A stretch of 63,079 nucleotides of DNA from a virus. The notes under the pieces are model-generated. The model saw only the letters and a list, made by a program, of their open reading frames with translations. It did no database searches and had not been told where the DNA came from. The position numbers were made by a program, and so were the translations under genes. The DNA is taken from positions 1 through 63,079 of IMG/VR virus record IMGVR_UViG_3300030688_000024. One strand, 5' to 3'. This document shows positions 39,269-49,410 of the stretch, piece after piece (within the stretch, counting starts at the first letter, position 1; every line of letters starts with the position of its first letter).

Positions 39269-39637
39269 TTAGAACGCGTGGAACACGAAATGCCCAACCA
39301 GAGCCACAGCGGACGAGAGCGCCGAAGCCGCGAGCACACCCGCAACGATCTTGCCGGCGAGCGTCGTCGGGACATCAGCCTTCAGGCGGGAGAGTTCGGC
39401 CTTGATGTCAGCCACAGCCTTCGTGTAATCGCTCTCGACGTCAGCCTTGAGTTCGGTCACGACGGAGGTCAGGTCAGTGTCCATCGCCACGTTCAGCTTG
39501 GTGACATCGGATGTCACCTTGGCAAGGTGAGCAGCCGCCGCAGCGACGACAGCCGCCTTCAGTTCGCCGGACAGGGTCGTTGCGGTCGGAGCAGCGGCAG
39601 TCGCAACGGCGACCGTCGCGGTCTGAGTTTCGGACAT
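39269..39637 (-). CDS. Ala-rich coiled-coil protein with C-terminal membrane helix (122 aa)
   Basis: Residues 10-85 are Ala/Thr/Val/Lys-rich and helical (AAHLAKVTSDVTKLNV, then ADVESDYTKAVADIKAELSR), predicting a coiled coil. Residues 95-120 (GKIVAGVLAASALSSAVALVG) form a membrane helix. It is first in the lysis operon and has its own promoter. Possibly an alternative holin or an anchored regulator of lysis; not recognised as a family. Confidence 0.65.
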   Translation of the reverse strand: MSETQTATVAVATAAAPTATTLSGELKAAVVAAAAAHLAKVTSDVTKLNVAMDTDLTSVVTELKADVESDYTKAVADIKAELSRLKADVPTTLAGKIVAGVLAASALSSAVALVGHFVFHAF

Positions 39638-39670
39638 GGGTATTCTCCTCAATCGGGGTGATAGGTTTGC

Positions 39671-39700
39671 TTAACATCGTCTTTTTGGCTGACGCGTCAA
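39671..39700 (-). promoter_or_regulatory. Lysis operon promoter with operator
   Basis: Minus-strand TTGACG (39,695-39,700) with ATGTTA/TGTTAA 17-18 bp away (39,671-39,677). GTCTTTTTGGCTGAC (39,679-39,693) is a family member in the spacer. Confidence 0.55.
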
Positions 39701-39748
39701 GTAATGTGAAAGTGGCTCAAAACATTTCCGCGCCCAGGAAACGCTGAC

Positions 39749-42700
39749 TCATGTCACCTGATACTGGAGGGAAAGACAGGAATTGGCAAACGTAGCGTCT
39801 GCCGTCGCTTGGTTTATGATCTCGATCGAGTCACCAGCCGACAGGGCAACAGCGGAGAAGGTAGGCCACGTCACAACCCCTGCCGTGCTGATGCTGATCG
39901 TGCCTTGGTTCGTTATCGTTCCGGCAACGTCCGTGTAGAGGATCAACGTGTTCGTCGCGGTCGGGTTGACTTTGACCCGCGCCTTCGGAGCGCCACCGTT
40001 GGCTAACAGCGTGCCACCCTGCGTAACCACGATGATCATATCTTGACCACCAGCGGGGACGCCGACGATCGGAAACGGTATCGTTCTGATCTTCGCTGAC
40101 GTTTCGATGTCAATTGTTCCCGAAGAGAACGTAACTCCGGCTCCGAGAGTGACGGCAGATAGGATCGTTCCGTTCGAATAAACCAATCCAGACGCCGGCA
40201 CCGTTTGAGTGGAGATGCCATTCAGCCCAGTCAGACTCAACGTCCCAGACGCGTAGGAGAGATTCGATCCGAGGGTGAGGGTCGCTAAGAGACTGCCATT
40301 CGAATACACCATCCCAGCGGAAGGGATTGATTGCGAGGCAATACCGTTCAGTCCGCCGATGTCAGAATAGGTGAGCGTAACCGGCCCGGTTCTACCGGCG
40401 ACTGATAGCACTTCACTGCCTAAGCCGTCGATCTTGCGCCACACTCCGTCAGTCCCGTCGAATGAAGCCTTATCACCCACATCCCAGGAAGAGATCGTGT
40501 CGAGAGTCGTCGTGCCGGCGACCGACACGGTGTAGGTCGCTCCGTTCGATCCTGCGCCGCTCACCAACGTGGGCGAGTTTGTCGAGGCATTCCAGACTCC
40601 GGCCCATACCATCGCCTCACCAAGTGACGATGGAAGCTGAGCGAGCGGGACGCGTCCGCTCGAATCCAGACCAGCGTAACCGTTGTTTGCACCTTTGTTA
40701 GTTGACAGTTCGACGCCAGAAAGAGTTAACGTCCCTGTGGAGAACCCGAGGTTCGACCCGAGGGTGAGATCAGCCAGGGCGGTGCCGGTAGAATAGACGA
40801 TGCCAGAGCCCGGGACGGTGATTCCTGTTGGCGTGCCCCAGAATGGTAACGTAGTTCCTTGCATAAGAACTTCACCAGAAGTTCCCGCTCCGAGCGCTGT
40901 CCAGCCTGTGCTGCCTCGATACAGAACGCCTCCGACCGAAGTCCCGAATGCAAAATCCAAGATCGACGAAGCAGACTGAGGAGTTGGAATAGCACCGACA
41001 GTGCCTAGGTTGGCAAGAATTCCTCCAACAGTAGCAGTCCCGAGAGACAGGATGCCTGTGGCGAGGCCAAGACCTGATCCGATCGCCACCGTCCCAGCCA
41101 CGCCGACAGTGCCAGAGGCGCCGAGCAGGACGGAGGTGCTTGCACCAGGGATTGCCGTTACCCAGGCTGGAGTCCCTGTCTGAGCTTCGAGAACCTGCCC
41201 AACGGTGCCAAGAGTGATCTCCGCCCAGGCGGTCGCGGAGCGATACAGGATAGCGCCCTGGTTCGCTCCGAAGGCGCTGTCTAGGAGTGCGGAAGGAGAG
41301 ACGCCGGTTGGGACGCTAGAGACAGTTCCCAAGTTCGCCAACAGGTCTCCAGCAGCGACAGGAGCAAGAGCAACCGTGCCGGTGGTGGTGATTGGTCCTC
41401 CGGTCAACCCAGCGCCTGTGTAAACCTCAGTGATCGTTCCGTTTCCCGGAGCGGAGATCGTCGCCACTCCAGAGGTGATCCCCACCGTGATCCCAGGCCC
41501 AGCATTCAGTGTAGTCGTCGATCCAATGCCGACGCCACCGCTCTCCATCGCCAGAGATTGCATGCCGGTGGCGTTGAACGTTCCACCAGAGATGGAGAAG
41601 CCTGCCCCGATCACGAGGGCGCCGGGCGCTGCGCTCGCCGTCCCCGTGTTTGCCAAGAAGGACCCGGCAGGGATCGGCGCCAAGCTGATCGTGCTACCGC
41701 TGACGACGAGTCCCGTGCCTGCCGCTGCGCCTGTCGAGCTATTGAGTTGGGTCCAACCGATCGCGGTCGTCCCTATGGTGACGGTGCCGGTAGCAGTGCA
41801 GAGCCACAGAGAGTTTGCGAGTGATGCTCCATATTGTTCGACGGCGACGAAAGCGCCTTCAAACTCGGCGGACGACTGCATGGACGTATCGCGTGTCAGC
41901 ACCCAGGGGGTCGAGACGGACCCAGCCTGCGTGACAATGTAGAGTCCGTTGTTTGCACCTGTAGCTTCGTTCTTGACGATGACCCGGACACCAACGGGAG
42001 GTGCGTAGCTGTCAACTAAAAGGGTGCCAGCAGCCGATGCCGTCAGCGTGGCACCGACTCCTGACGACCCATTGTTATACACGTTCGTCGGCAACGCGGC
42101 GGTTGTCGCTACGGCAGCAGACGGCTTGATCGTCAGGCCTTGGATGGCGCCGTCGACGTATCCTTTGGTTGCTGCATCGGATGCGCCGACAGGCGTCGAA
42201 AGCCCAGTGATTGATCCGCCGACGATCGTCCCCGAGTTGGTAAGGACGCCGGTCAGGGTCGCGCCGGCTAGGGTCTCCCCCGTCAGGATAGCATCAAGGG
42301 CGAGCGTGCCAGCAGCCAGGGTGAGATTGGCTCCGATGGTTATGCCCGAGGCCATGCCGATGGTCCCTGACCCGCCTAGCAGTTCCCCAGACGCAGCCGG
42401 CACCGATGTCTTCCAAACAACACTGCCCGCGCCGTCAGATTCCATAATCTGACCAACCGTCGCGGTCCCGACACCATGAATGGAGACAGTCCCAACGTTC
42501 GTGATCGAGCCGCCATCAAGCCCTCCGCCAGCGACCAAGTCAGTCACCGTTCCGAGGCCAGGACCGCCCGCAATCGCCAGGGTGTTTCCCCCGGTGATCG
42601 TGAAGCTGGGTCCAATGATCATTCCGGAAGGAGCGGCTGATCCGGTCCCTGTATTTGCCATGATCGAGTTCGGCGCGATCGGCGCCAGACTGATCGATCC

Positions 42701-43249
42701 AGTGGTTGTGATAGTTCCGCCGTTCAGCCCTGTGCCAATGACTAGCTGGGTCACAGCCTGCGTCGACGAGATCGGGACAAACCCAAGCGCGGTCGCCACA
42801 TCACTCTCAGTAAGCGTGATGGGTCCAGTGCGTGTATTGAAGGCTGTAACACCGCCTGACCCACCACCGCTCCCTGGAGCAGAGATGGCCTTCGTATTGG
42901 TGCCGTCGCAGTAGAGCAGGATGATGGTGCCGGCGCCGACGAAGACAGCGGCTCCAGTAGTTCCGCCAACCGTTACGGGGTATGTCCCGTTCGCTGTGTT
43001 GTCGATGATGAACAGTCGTGTCACCAACGGGATCGTTAGTGTCCCGGCGCCTGAGAGCGCACCCATCAGGAAGGTGACCGCCTCACCGAACTGAAGCAGC
43101 GTTAGCGTCGCGGCATTCGCTGTGAAAGCTACCGAAAGTTCAGCGTTGCCGGCATTCTCCAGCGCCAAGAAGGCGTCGTTGATCGTCACCTCTTTCTGGT
43201 TCTGATTCGAGGCGACCTGGGGGAGACTGAGGATTGGCGTTACTGGCAT
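39749..43249 (-). CDS. Tail fibre / receptor-binding protein (1166 aa)
   Basis: Begins with a DUF2793-like segment (ILSLPQVASNQNQKEVTIND), common at the attachment end of alphaproteobacterial phage fibres. The rest is low-complexity Gly/Thr/Ser/Ala/Val repeats. The unit LANxGTxSAxP recurs (for example near residues 190-200, 565-575, 680-690 and 770-780), together with longer units containing ILYR and GEVL, which suggests internal duplication of trimeric beta-helix modules. The last 90 residues lose the repeat and may hold the receptor-binding tip. Separate promoter and operator upstream. Confidence 0.8.
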   Translation of the reverse strand: MPVTPILSLPQVASNQNQKEVTINDAFLALENAGNAELSVAFTANAATLTLLQFGEAVTFLMGALSGAGTLTIPLVTRLFIIDNTANGTYPVTVGGTTGAAVFVGAGTIILLYCDGTNTKAISAPGSGGGSGGVTAFNTRTGPITLTESDVATALGFVPISSTQAVTQLVIGTGLNGGTITTTGSISLAPIAPNSIMANTGTGSAAPSGMIIGPSFTITGGNTLAIAGGPGLGTVTDLVAGGGLDGGSITNVGTVSIHGVGTATVGQIMESDGAGSVVWKTSVPAASGELLGGSGTIGMASGITIGANLTLAAGTLALDAILTGETLAGATLTGVLTNSGTIVGGSITGLSTPVGASDAATKGYVDGAIQGLTIKPSAAVATTAALPTNVYNNGSSGVGATLTASAAGTLLVDSYAPPVGVRVIVKNEATGANNGLYIVTQAGSVSTPWVLTRDTSMQSSAEFEGAFVAVEQYGASLANSLWLCTATGTVTIGTTAIGWTQLNSSTGAAAGTGLVVSGSTISLAPIPAGSFLANTGTASAAPGALVIGAGFSISGGTFNATGMQSLAMESGGVGIGSTTTLNAGPGITVGITSGVATISAPGNGTITEVYTGAGLTGGPITTTGTVALAPVAAGDLLANLGTVSSVPTGVSPSALLDSAFGANQGAILYRSATAWAEITLGTVGQVLEAQTGTPAWVTAIPGASTSVLLGASGTVGVAGTVAIGSGLGLATGILSLGTATVGGILANLGTVGAIPTPQSASSILDFAFGTSVGGVLYRGSTGWTALGAGTSGEVLMQGTTLPFWGTPTGITVPGSGIVYSTGTALADLTLGSNLGFSTGTLTLSGVELSTNKGANNGYAGLDSSGRVPLAQLPSSLGEAMVWAGVWNASTNSPTLVSGAGSNGATYTVSVAGTTTLDTISSWDVGDKASFDGTDGVWRKIDGLGSEVLSVAGRTGPVTLTYSDIGGLNGIASQSIPSAGMVYSNGSLLATLTLGSNLSYASGTLSLTGLNGISTQTVPASGLVYSNGTILSAVTLGAGVTFSSGTIDIETSAKIRTIPFPIVGVPAGGQDMIIVVTQGGTLLANGGAPKARVKVNPTATNTLILYTDVAGTITNQGTISISTAGVVTWPTFSAVALSAGDSIEIINQATADATFANSCLSLQYQVT

Positions 43250-43284
43250 TGAAATCCGATCCGATCAGACGAGAGATTTCGTCA

Positions 43285-43313
43285 CAGGTAGGTATGGCTT
43301 ACGGTGGTGTCAA
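43285..43313 (-). promoter_or_regulatory. Tail fibre promoter with operator
   Basis: Minus-strand TTGACA (43,308-43,313), 17-bp spacer, TACCTG (43,285-43,290). GTAGGTATGGCTTAC (43,288-43,302) lies in the spacer. Confidence 0.65.
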
Positions 43314-43334
43314 TGATAATGACGCCGTGGTGCG

Positions 43335-46300
43335 CTAAAAAGCGGCGAGGTCCGCAGCCCCAGGCCAGCCATGTCCGATTGCCGCCGAATTCTGGAAGAC
43401 GACAATGTGCAACGTGGATACGCTGGGTGAGAAGGAGTCCGTTCCCATCTCCGCTGCTGTGTAGGTCAACATCGGCGAGGTCAGGCCGAGGAACGAGCGA
43501 ACGATCGCAGCAGACGCTGGAGTCGCGTAGTTTGCCGTCGCCGGGTTGTATGGCGCGGCGAGGATGTAGGCATCATAGGACTCAGACTGCTCGGCAAGTG
43601 GGACGGTGCCGGTCCCATCTTCGAGGTCAGAATCAAACCGAGACCGACGAGACCATGAGATAGCGACGTCGCTTCCGCTTGGCTCGCGGGAGAAGTTCAC
43701 CGGAGCGTATGGCTTCAGATCATACCCAAGGTAGGTCACCGACGTCATCGGAGCGGCGTCTAGGAAGGTCCCATTCGGGACGAGCTTGTCATATTGGACG
43801 TCGCCGATCTGGCTGAGTGGGATCGTATTGAGATGTAGGTTCGTATCCAAGAAGATCAAAGTCTCCCCAGGCACATGTGTGCAACAAGCCCATTCGGTCC
43901 CCTGCCTGCCCCGGAGCAATGTGCTCAGTGTGAGGGTCCCATCACTGTTAGTCGTGACGTTCTGGAACTGAATTATTTCCGAACCCACCAGCGCAGCGTT
44001 GGCGCCATTCATGAAGTCTAAAAAGGCAGCAGAGGATAGCGTCGTGTTCTGGACGACCATGGCAACCTTGAGGGTATTCACGTTGTCAGTGCTGAACGGA
44101 AGTTTTGTATTTCCCAGAGTGCCGATAACTGTTCCCCACGTAACGGATGTCGAAATATAGTCGAACGGAGAGAAAGTCTCTCCGTCAGTAGAATCGTTTA
44201 GCTCTCCTCCGGCCCAGTTAACCGTGAACGCCCCAGCGCCATAGTATATACGAGAAGCCGTCCCTCCTGTATCGTCAAATGTTCTTAGCAATGGAACATT
44301 TAGCAAGAACGGACGGGCGTAGGAGTTCTGAGGAACCACCTTAACGTAAGGAGAAGGCACATTAGTTAGTGTGGTGTTCTGCGTGTATGTCTGAGAGTCT
44401 TCTCCAACTGCTTCTAGTTTGAGAGAATAATCAGCACCTGTATTTATCTGAGAGATGCGAACATTATAGGAGTCCCCACTGTCTAGATTGACAGAGATCG
44501 TGTCGGACGGGTCGAGATACAGATATTGCCATCCGAGGGAAGTGTCATAGTGATCCACCTCCGTCCAAAGGGTCCACAACCATGTCGACGCTACGGTGTT
44601 TGCATCCGTCAGATGCATGGCGACCGGGATGTCAACGATCAGCCTCTGCTTGCTGTAGACGGTGGCGACAGGTGCGTTGTGTCGCTTTGCAAATCCAGCG
44701 TTCGGGAGGTAGTCGTTGTCCAGGTCGATAAAGTTGACCTGAATGTAGGTTGGCAGATCGATCGCCTGCGATCGGGTCTTCTTCCAGAAATTGCCGTCCT
44801 CCGGCTTGACAGCCGAGCCAAGGTCAGCCTGCGGGATCGTTGCGATCGATGTTGTCCCCTTCGGGACGAACTTCAGCGTGAAATCGGATTCGATGACGTC
44901 AAAGAAATACGCCTGAGCGAGCGACGCCAGCACGTCTTTCCCGGTCGTGACCCGCGTGATGGCGAAGCCAGCAGTTGTGTTCTCTAGGAGGCTCGTGTCG
45001 ATTTGTGAGGGGGTGAGTCCACACCGGGTTCCCACAATATCCGAGACGATATCAGACAGCGGGTAGGTGACCCCTGTCGTAAGCCCGAGGTAAATACGAG
45101 AAAAGCTGACGTCTTGATTAGCGCATATAATAGAATTTGAGGCGCCATCATATATCATCGCAGCATTCGCGTCGGGAGTCGCTCCAGTGGTTAAGTTCTG
45201 CTGTAGAGTTACAGCACCGGTTCGCGTGTTAAGAGTGGTAAACTGCTCTTGAGCCACGTTAGTCCGAAACCCGACTTGTCCGGAAGTCAAGTTTGTTTGC
45301 GGGCCGATCCCAACGCCACCCGCTACTCTCCAAATAATCGCACCTGTTGTTGAATTGACCTTAACGGTGCCGCTGAAAGCTGTTACGATAAGATTTCCAT
45401 CGGTTTTGTCGTAGGCTATCGAGCATGACCCACCGACCTCTGTTGTCCCAGGCGTGAAGGCCGATCGATCCAACTGGACTACCGTGTTGACGTCCAGAGC
45501 GAAAGTGTAAAATCCAGAAGTCTCAAGTATCTGAGAAATAATATCAGTTTTATCTATAATGGCGGCAATAGACATCTTCAAGACTATAACGTTAGTCCCG
45601 CCAGAGCCATCCATATTTGCAACAAATACATCGGAATAGGAAGTATTAACTGATCCCGCCACTGCCGCAGTATTTCCGTATGGGTAACCATAAGGAAGTG
45701 GAGGGGCGTTGGCTAGGTTCGATTCGGGTCCGATCAGCCCCTCAAGTTGGTCAGTCATGATCACGTAACCGCCAGCCCATGGAGTTGACGATTCGATGCA
45801 AAACAGGATGTCTTTGCTCCCGTTATTCGTCGTAACCTGTTGAACACAGATTTGAGAAGCGGGGAAATAAACTTGGTTGCCTGTGTTATGCAGAATATCG
45901 TAAGTCGTGGGGGTAGCAACAGAAATGATCGATTCCAGAGTGTTGGTATCGATTTTAGCGTATGAGTTTCCTGCGCTTCCTCCAGAGGTGTAGAGATACC
46001 CTCCTTGTCCGACTGCTAAAGTTCCCCCTACGTCAAGATTGATCGCTTGCTGATATTCAGCATTGTTCACCAACGAATAAGCTCGTATCCCTGGCTGTCC
46101 TGCGTCATAGCCTACACGGAACATCCGCTGAGTGACCCAGTCGACTGCCACAATGTCAATATCGTTGGAACCGAGTTGTGTAAACGGACCACTCGTAATC
46201 GGCGTAAGTTGAATGTTCGGACAATCTGACACAGCAGCATTCGTGAGTTCTGCTGTTATGTTGGGGATGCGATTGCCGAAGTTGGTGATCGTGAAGCCAG

Positions 46301-46847
46301 GGAATAGGGCGTAGCACAGTCCACGATACGCTGGGCAGGCAAGAGGCGACGCCGGCACGTTGGTTCCAACCCACTCAGCGATCATCGGATCAGGCATCTG
46401 ATCTTCGCTGCCATTATAGAAGAAGAAGTTGGTTTTGACGGTCTCCGCAACCAACGACGGGTTCGTCACATCGTATATCAAGATGCCATCTGCCCACATG
46501 CGGGTGATGTTTGTGACAGGCCCTTCACAGAAGGCGACAGCGAAATCAACGCGGGAAATGGGAGTCGAAGACGACCCGCCCATCATACTGCCTTTGCCGG
46601 TTGACCCTTTCTTCGTATAAATGTTGTCACAGAAGATCATGTTCCCCTGGAGGCGCATGGTTCCATAAAGCACGTTGATAGGGACGCCGTAAGTCGACGC
46701 TGTTATCTTGGGATACGTCGCGGAAGCCGGAGGGTTCGATGGAAAAAGAAGTCCACCAACTAACGACCCAGCCATGAAGCCAAGCTGGGGCATTCCGAAA
46801 TACGTTCCGATTACGCCGCCAATGACTCCGCATGCTAATTGAGCCAT
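43335..46847 (-). CDS. Tail hub/tip protein, GTA gp15-like (1170 aa)
   Basis: The N-terminus (a glycine-rich hydrophobic segment, then PKITASTYGVPINVLYGTMRLQGN) and the order of neighbours identify it with the large tail-hub protein encoded by GTA gene 15 and phage relatives. A phage-tail domain (about 640-800) contains FDVIESDFTLKFVP and TYIQVNFIDLDNDY. The C-terminal part has LSTLLRGRQGTEW near 1020, typical of the family. It would close the tail tube and attach fibres. The middle (about 220-600) looks like a seven- or eight-bladed repeat region unique to this phage. Confidence 0.8.
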   Translation of the reverse strand: MAQLACGVIGGVIGTYFGMPQLGFMAGSLVGGLLFPSNPPASATYPKITASTYGVPINVLYGTMRLQGNMIFCDNIYTKKGSTGKGSMMGGSSSTPISRVDFAVAFCEGPVTNITRMWADGILIYDVTNPSLVAETVKTNFFFYNGSEDQMPDPMIAEWVGTNVPASPLACPAYRGLCYALFPGFTITNFGNRIPNITAELTNAAVSDCPNIQLTPITSGPFTQLGSNDIDIVAVDWVTQRMFRVGYDAGQPGIRAYSLVNNAEYQQAINLDVGGTLAVGQGGYLYTSGGSAGNSYAKIDTNTLESIISVATPTTYDILHNTGNQVYFPASQICVQQVTTNNGSKDILFCIESSTPWAGGYVIMTDQLEGLIGPESNLANAPPLPYGYPYGNTAAVAGSVNTSYSDVFVANMDGSGGTNVIVLKMSIAAIIDKTDIISQILETSGFYTFALDVNTVVQLDRSAFTPGTTEVGGSCSIAYDKTDGNLIVTAFSGTVKVNSTTGAIIWRVAGGVGIGPQTNLTSGQVGFRTNVAQEQFTTLNTRTGAVTLQQNLTTGATPDANAAMIYDGASNSIICANQDVSFSRIYLGLTTGVTYPLSDIVSDIVGTRCGLTPSQIDTSLLENTTAGFAITRVTTGKDVLASLAQAYFFDVIESDFTLKFVPKGTTSIATIPQADLGSAVKPEDGNFWKKTRSQAIDLPTYIQVNFIDLDNDYLPNAGFAKRHNAPVATVYSKQRLIVDIPVAMHLTDANTVASTWLWTLWTEVDHYDTSLGWQYLYLDPSDTISVNLDSGDSYNVRISQINTGADYSLKLEAVGEDSQTYTQNTTLTNVPSPYVKVVPQNSYARPFLLNVPLLRTFDDTGGTASRIYYGAGAFTVNWAGGELNDSTDGETFSPFDYISTSVTWGTVIGTLGNTKLPFSTDNVNTLKVAMVVQNTTLSSAAFLDFMNGANAALVGSEIIQFQNVTTNSDGTLTLSTLLRGRQGTEWACCTHVPGETLIFLDTNLHLNTIPLSQIGDVQYDKLVPNGTFLDAAPMTSVTYLGYDLKPYAPVNFSREPSGSDVAISWSRRSRFDSDLEDGTGTVPLAEQSESYDAYILAAPYNPATANYATPASAAIVRSFLGLTSPMLTYTAAEMGTDSFSPSVSTLHIVVFQNSAAIGHGWPGAADLAAF

Positions 46848-47269
46848 TATTCCTCCAAGCCTGGGAAGGCCAACACTTCGAGCAGGTTCATCCCTAGCTC
46901 CCCGTCTTTGAAACGCTCTTCGACTACCTTCTTACGATCAGCCCGAGAATGGATGATGTGAGGAACGCCGTTGATGGTGGAGAAAATCCCCACATGGCAT
47001 CCGTAGACGCTTTGGCGGAATATTCCGACCGTTCCGTCTGGCGTTAACACGCCAGACACAGGTGTCAAGAAACGTCTAAGGTGGTTCAGCATGGCGTTGC
47101 CGATCGGAACCCTGGCATAGTCCACGCGATCTTCGTGAGGCACCTCGAAGGTTCTCCCCACGACCACAACGAGACCAATGCAATCCACGCCACTCCGTGT
47201 GCGCCCTTGATGGACCCAAGGGACAGCGAGCCAGCTTCTAGCCTCGGCGACAACATCAGCGCGCTTCAT
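46847..47269 (-). CDS. NlpC/P60 peptidase, GTA gp14-like (140 aa)
   Basis: Catalytic Cys in SGVDCIGLV (about residue 30), His in YGCHVGIF (about 92) and a further His in HIIHSRAD fit the NlpC/P60 papain-like fold. Such tail-tip peptidases cut peptidoglycan cross-links during DNA entry. Start and stop are shared with neighbours by a few bases, as in the GTA cluster. Confidence 0.9.
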   Translation of the reverse strand: MKRADVVAEARSWLAVPWVHQGRTRSGVDCIGLVVVVGRTFEVPHEDRVDYARVPIGNAMLNHLRRFLTPVSGVLTPDGTVGIFRQSVYGCHVGIFSTINGVPHIIHSRADRKKVVEERFKDGELGMNLLEVLAFPGLEE

Positions 47270-48789
47270 GACGAGGCGTCCGGATAAGTCAGCATGACGT
47301 CCTGACCAGGGACGTCTGGTTCTCCTCGAAAGTTGAGGATGTTATTATATTGGAAGTAACAAGTCTTTCGGGTCTTGTCACACCCGGGTTGCCAATAAAA
47401 CTTGTCGCCTACGCTAATAGCGAAAGGCATATTCAGATACAGATCAAGGACTCCAGTCTCTGGCGTGTAGTCTTTCATCTCCATCGACAATCCGGTGTTC
47501 AGTCCAGTTACCCACGTTACAAGTCCGCCAGCCATATACGGGGAACCTACAACGTTCGATCCTGAGAAATTAGTGATCTGCACTTGGTTGATATTGTCGT
47601 TGTCCACAACGACGTTTCCGCTGTCGGCGTTGTTGACCTTCTGGATCACCACTGAATGAAGGTTCGTAGCGCTGAACGCCATGATCGCGGTGGCGGCAAT
47701 CTGCCCGGCGTTGTTTGCTGCGTTGATGGCATTCGCCAACCATTTGACCTGATCGCTCGTATTGTAGGTTGTTGGCAGCGTCCATCCGACCGTCTGTGAT
47801 CCGATCGTAAGGACTATCGTGTAGGTTGGGACAACAGCCGTCTGAGTGAAGGTTACGGTAGCCAATGACCCTTCCGGGGTTGCCGGGACAGAAACACCAG
47901 CAGCTACGAATGTGTTTTTCGCCGAGGCTGATGTCACGGTTCCGACGCCACGCAGCGGGGTGATCGATGTCCATACGACACCTGTAGTCTCTGTGGTTGT
48001 CGCTCCTACGGTCGGATTGAAGGTTGGAGGCGTCGCTCCAGTCGTCCCGCCTGTGGTGCAAGTATAAACTGCCAGTGCATGCAAATCATCAGTAGCTGCC
48101 GGGTCTGAAACAGACGACGCGTCGGAGACGAATGTAATTGAGTTAACATTGGCGCCAGAACTATTAAGAGCCGCGAGTATAACTCCAAGCAGGCCTGTAG
48201 AAGTGGAACTTACACCTCCCAACTCACTGACTACAGTGACTGACTGAGCGGAGGCAACGACCGGAGTGTCTGGCGCCCACTTCGCTGGAGCAAGCGGTAT
48301 TTTACATTTGGAATCACCCAAGTCAGCACGGCATAGCGGAAGGTAACTTTTGGTGACGTCCGTAATCAAAGCTTGCGTCAAACCGCGCAATTCGGCTCTG
48401 AATGTCCCGGTGGGCGTCCAGACGGACTCGCCAAAGGTCCCCGATCGCATCTTCAAGATGCCTTGAGACAGATCGGCCCAGTTCACCAGAAACAGTTGGA
48501 CCTGGGCATAATCATACCGGCCTGACTTGAGGTCTGCGTCGGAAATCGCACCGGAGTCCAAGATGCCTGTCACGTCCATGTTGTCGACCGACAATGTCTG
48601 GTCTGACTTCAGCGCCGTCCGTAAGTATGCACTGGATGCCTCGTAGATTACACCATTGACGAGCAGCGGTTTATCGTGATCGGTGAAAGCAAACACCTTA
48701 CCGTCCGTTCGCGTGACCAGCCAGCATGACGCTAGGGTCGTCACATCCTGGTGGATATGATTCATCAAGTTGGTGGTTATTGCTTTCAT
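47266..48789 (-). CDS. Tail tip protein, GTA gp13-like, with inserted domain (507 aa)
   Basis: N-terminal 170 residues match the DUF2163 family (ASCWLVTRTDGKVFAFTDHD, later LPLCRADLGDSKCKI). The C-terminal 60 residues match the BR0599-like end (FYWQPGCDKTRKTCYFQYNN, then FRGEPDVPG). GTA gp13 is about 300 aa; here an extra beta-rich segment of roughly 230 residues (about 180-430) with LANAINAANNAG separates the two. A similar segment occurs in the tail tube protein. The C-terminal Cys residues may bind a metal or form disulfides. Confidence 0.8.
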   Translation of the reverse strand: MKAITTNLMNHIHQDVTTLASCWLVTRTDGKVFAFTDHDKPLLVNGVIYEASSAYLRTALKSDQTLSVDNMDVTGILDSGAISDADLKSGRYDYAQVQLFLVNWADLSQGILKMRSGTFGESVWTPTGTFRAELRGLTQALITDVTKSYLPLCRADLGDSKCKIPLAPAKWAPDTPVVASAQSVTVVSELGGVSSTSTGLLGVILAALNSSGANVNSITFVSDASSVSDPAATDDLHALAVYTCTTGGTTGATPPTFNPTVGATTTETTGVVWTSITPLRGVGTVTSASAKNTFVAAGVSVPATPEGSLATVTFTQTAVVPTYTIVLTIGSQTVGWTLPTTYNTSDQVKWLANAINAANNAGQIAATAIMAFSATNLHSVVIQKVNNADSGNVVVDNDNINQVQITNFSGSNVVGSPYMAGGLVTWVTGLNTGLSMEMKDYTPETGVLDLYLNMPFAISVGDKFYWQPGCDKTRKTCYFQYNNILNFRGEPDVPGQDVMLTYPDASS

Positions 48790-49406
48790 ATCCGCACCTC
48801 GATCAGTCTAATGCCTTCCCAGGACTCTACTTCCCAGAAATCCTGACGAACGTTCAGCTTGTCGATGTCGAACCGAACTGGTGTATCGAATTCGATATAG
48901 CTTACGACGATCGGATGTGTCGCCGCTGGCGCCGTAGCGAAGGTGAACATTCCTGTCGTGTAGTCGACTGTGAACGCTGTGGTAGGGACACCGGCAATAA
49001 GGACAGTCGTTAGGGTCCCGGTGACTGGCTTTGCGATTGTCCTCGTGAATGAGGATAATCCTAGAGGATCAGTGTAGACCTTGATCAACTGGAATGCCGT
49101 AGTAGTTCCATCTCCTACCGCTAGTTCCTGGTTGGCGATATAGTAATCTGCCCAGTCTTTGAAGCGGAAGGCGTAGGCTTTACCTTTCATCGCCATAAAG
49201 AACTGGACCAGCACGTCCATGTCTGATCTGGACTTGATGCCCTGAGACACATCGTATTCGGCCCTGGTCATCGACCAGTTAATGTTCCTCTGTTCCCACC
49301 CGCCCTCGGTCGTAAACACGGTCGTGCTGAAGCCAGAGCCGCCAGACGATCCATAGGAGATGTCTGGAGGAAACTGGGTCTCGACAAAGGTGCTGGTAGT
49401 TGTCAT
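48786..49406 (-). CDS. Tail tip protein, GTA gp12-like (DUF2460, 206 aa)
   Basis: Typical family segments: QFPPDISYGSSGGSGFST, EQRNINWSMTRAEYDVSQGI, FFMAMKGKAYAFRFKDWADY and a C-terminal FDIDKLNVRQDFWEVESWEG. In GTA particles and related phages this is a distal tail component that contacts the hub. The ATG lies five bases from the tape measure stop with only a weak ribosome-binding site, so coupling is likely. Confidence 0.9.
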   Translation of the reverse strand: MTTTSTFVETQFPPDISYGSSGGSGFSTTVFTTEGGWEQRNINWSMTRAEYDVSQGIKSRSDMDVLVQFFMAMKGKAYAFRFKDWADYYIANQELAVGDGTTTAFQLIKVYTDPLGLSSFTRTIAKPVTGTLTTVLIAGVPTTAFTVDYTTGMFTFATAPAATHPIVVSYIEFDTPVRFDIDKLNVRQDFWEVESWEGIRLIEVRI

Positions 49407-49410
49407 TGCA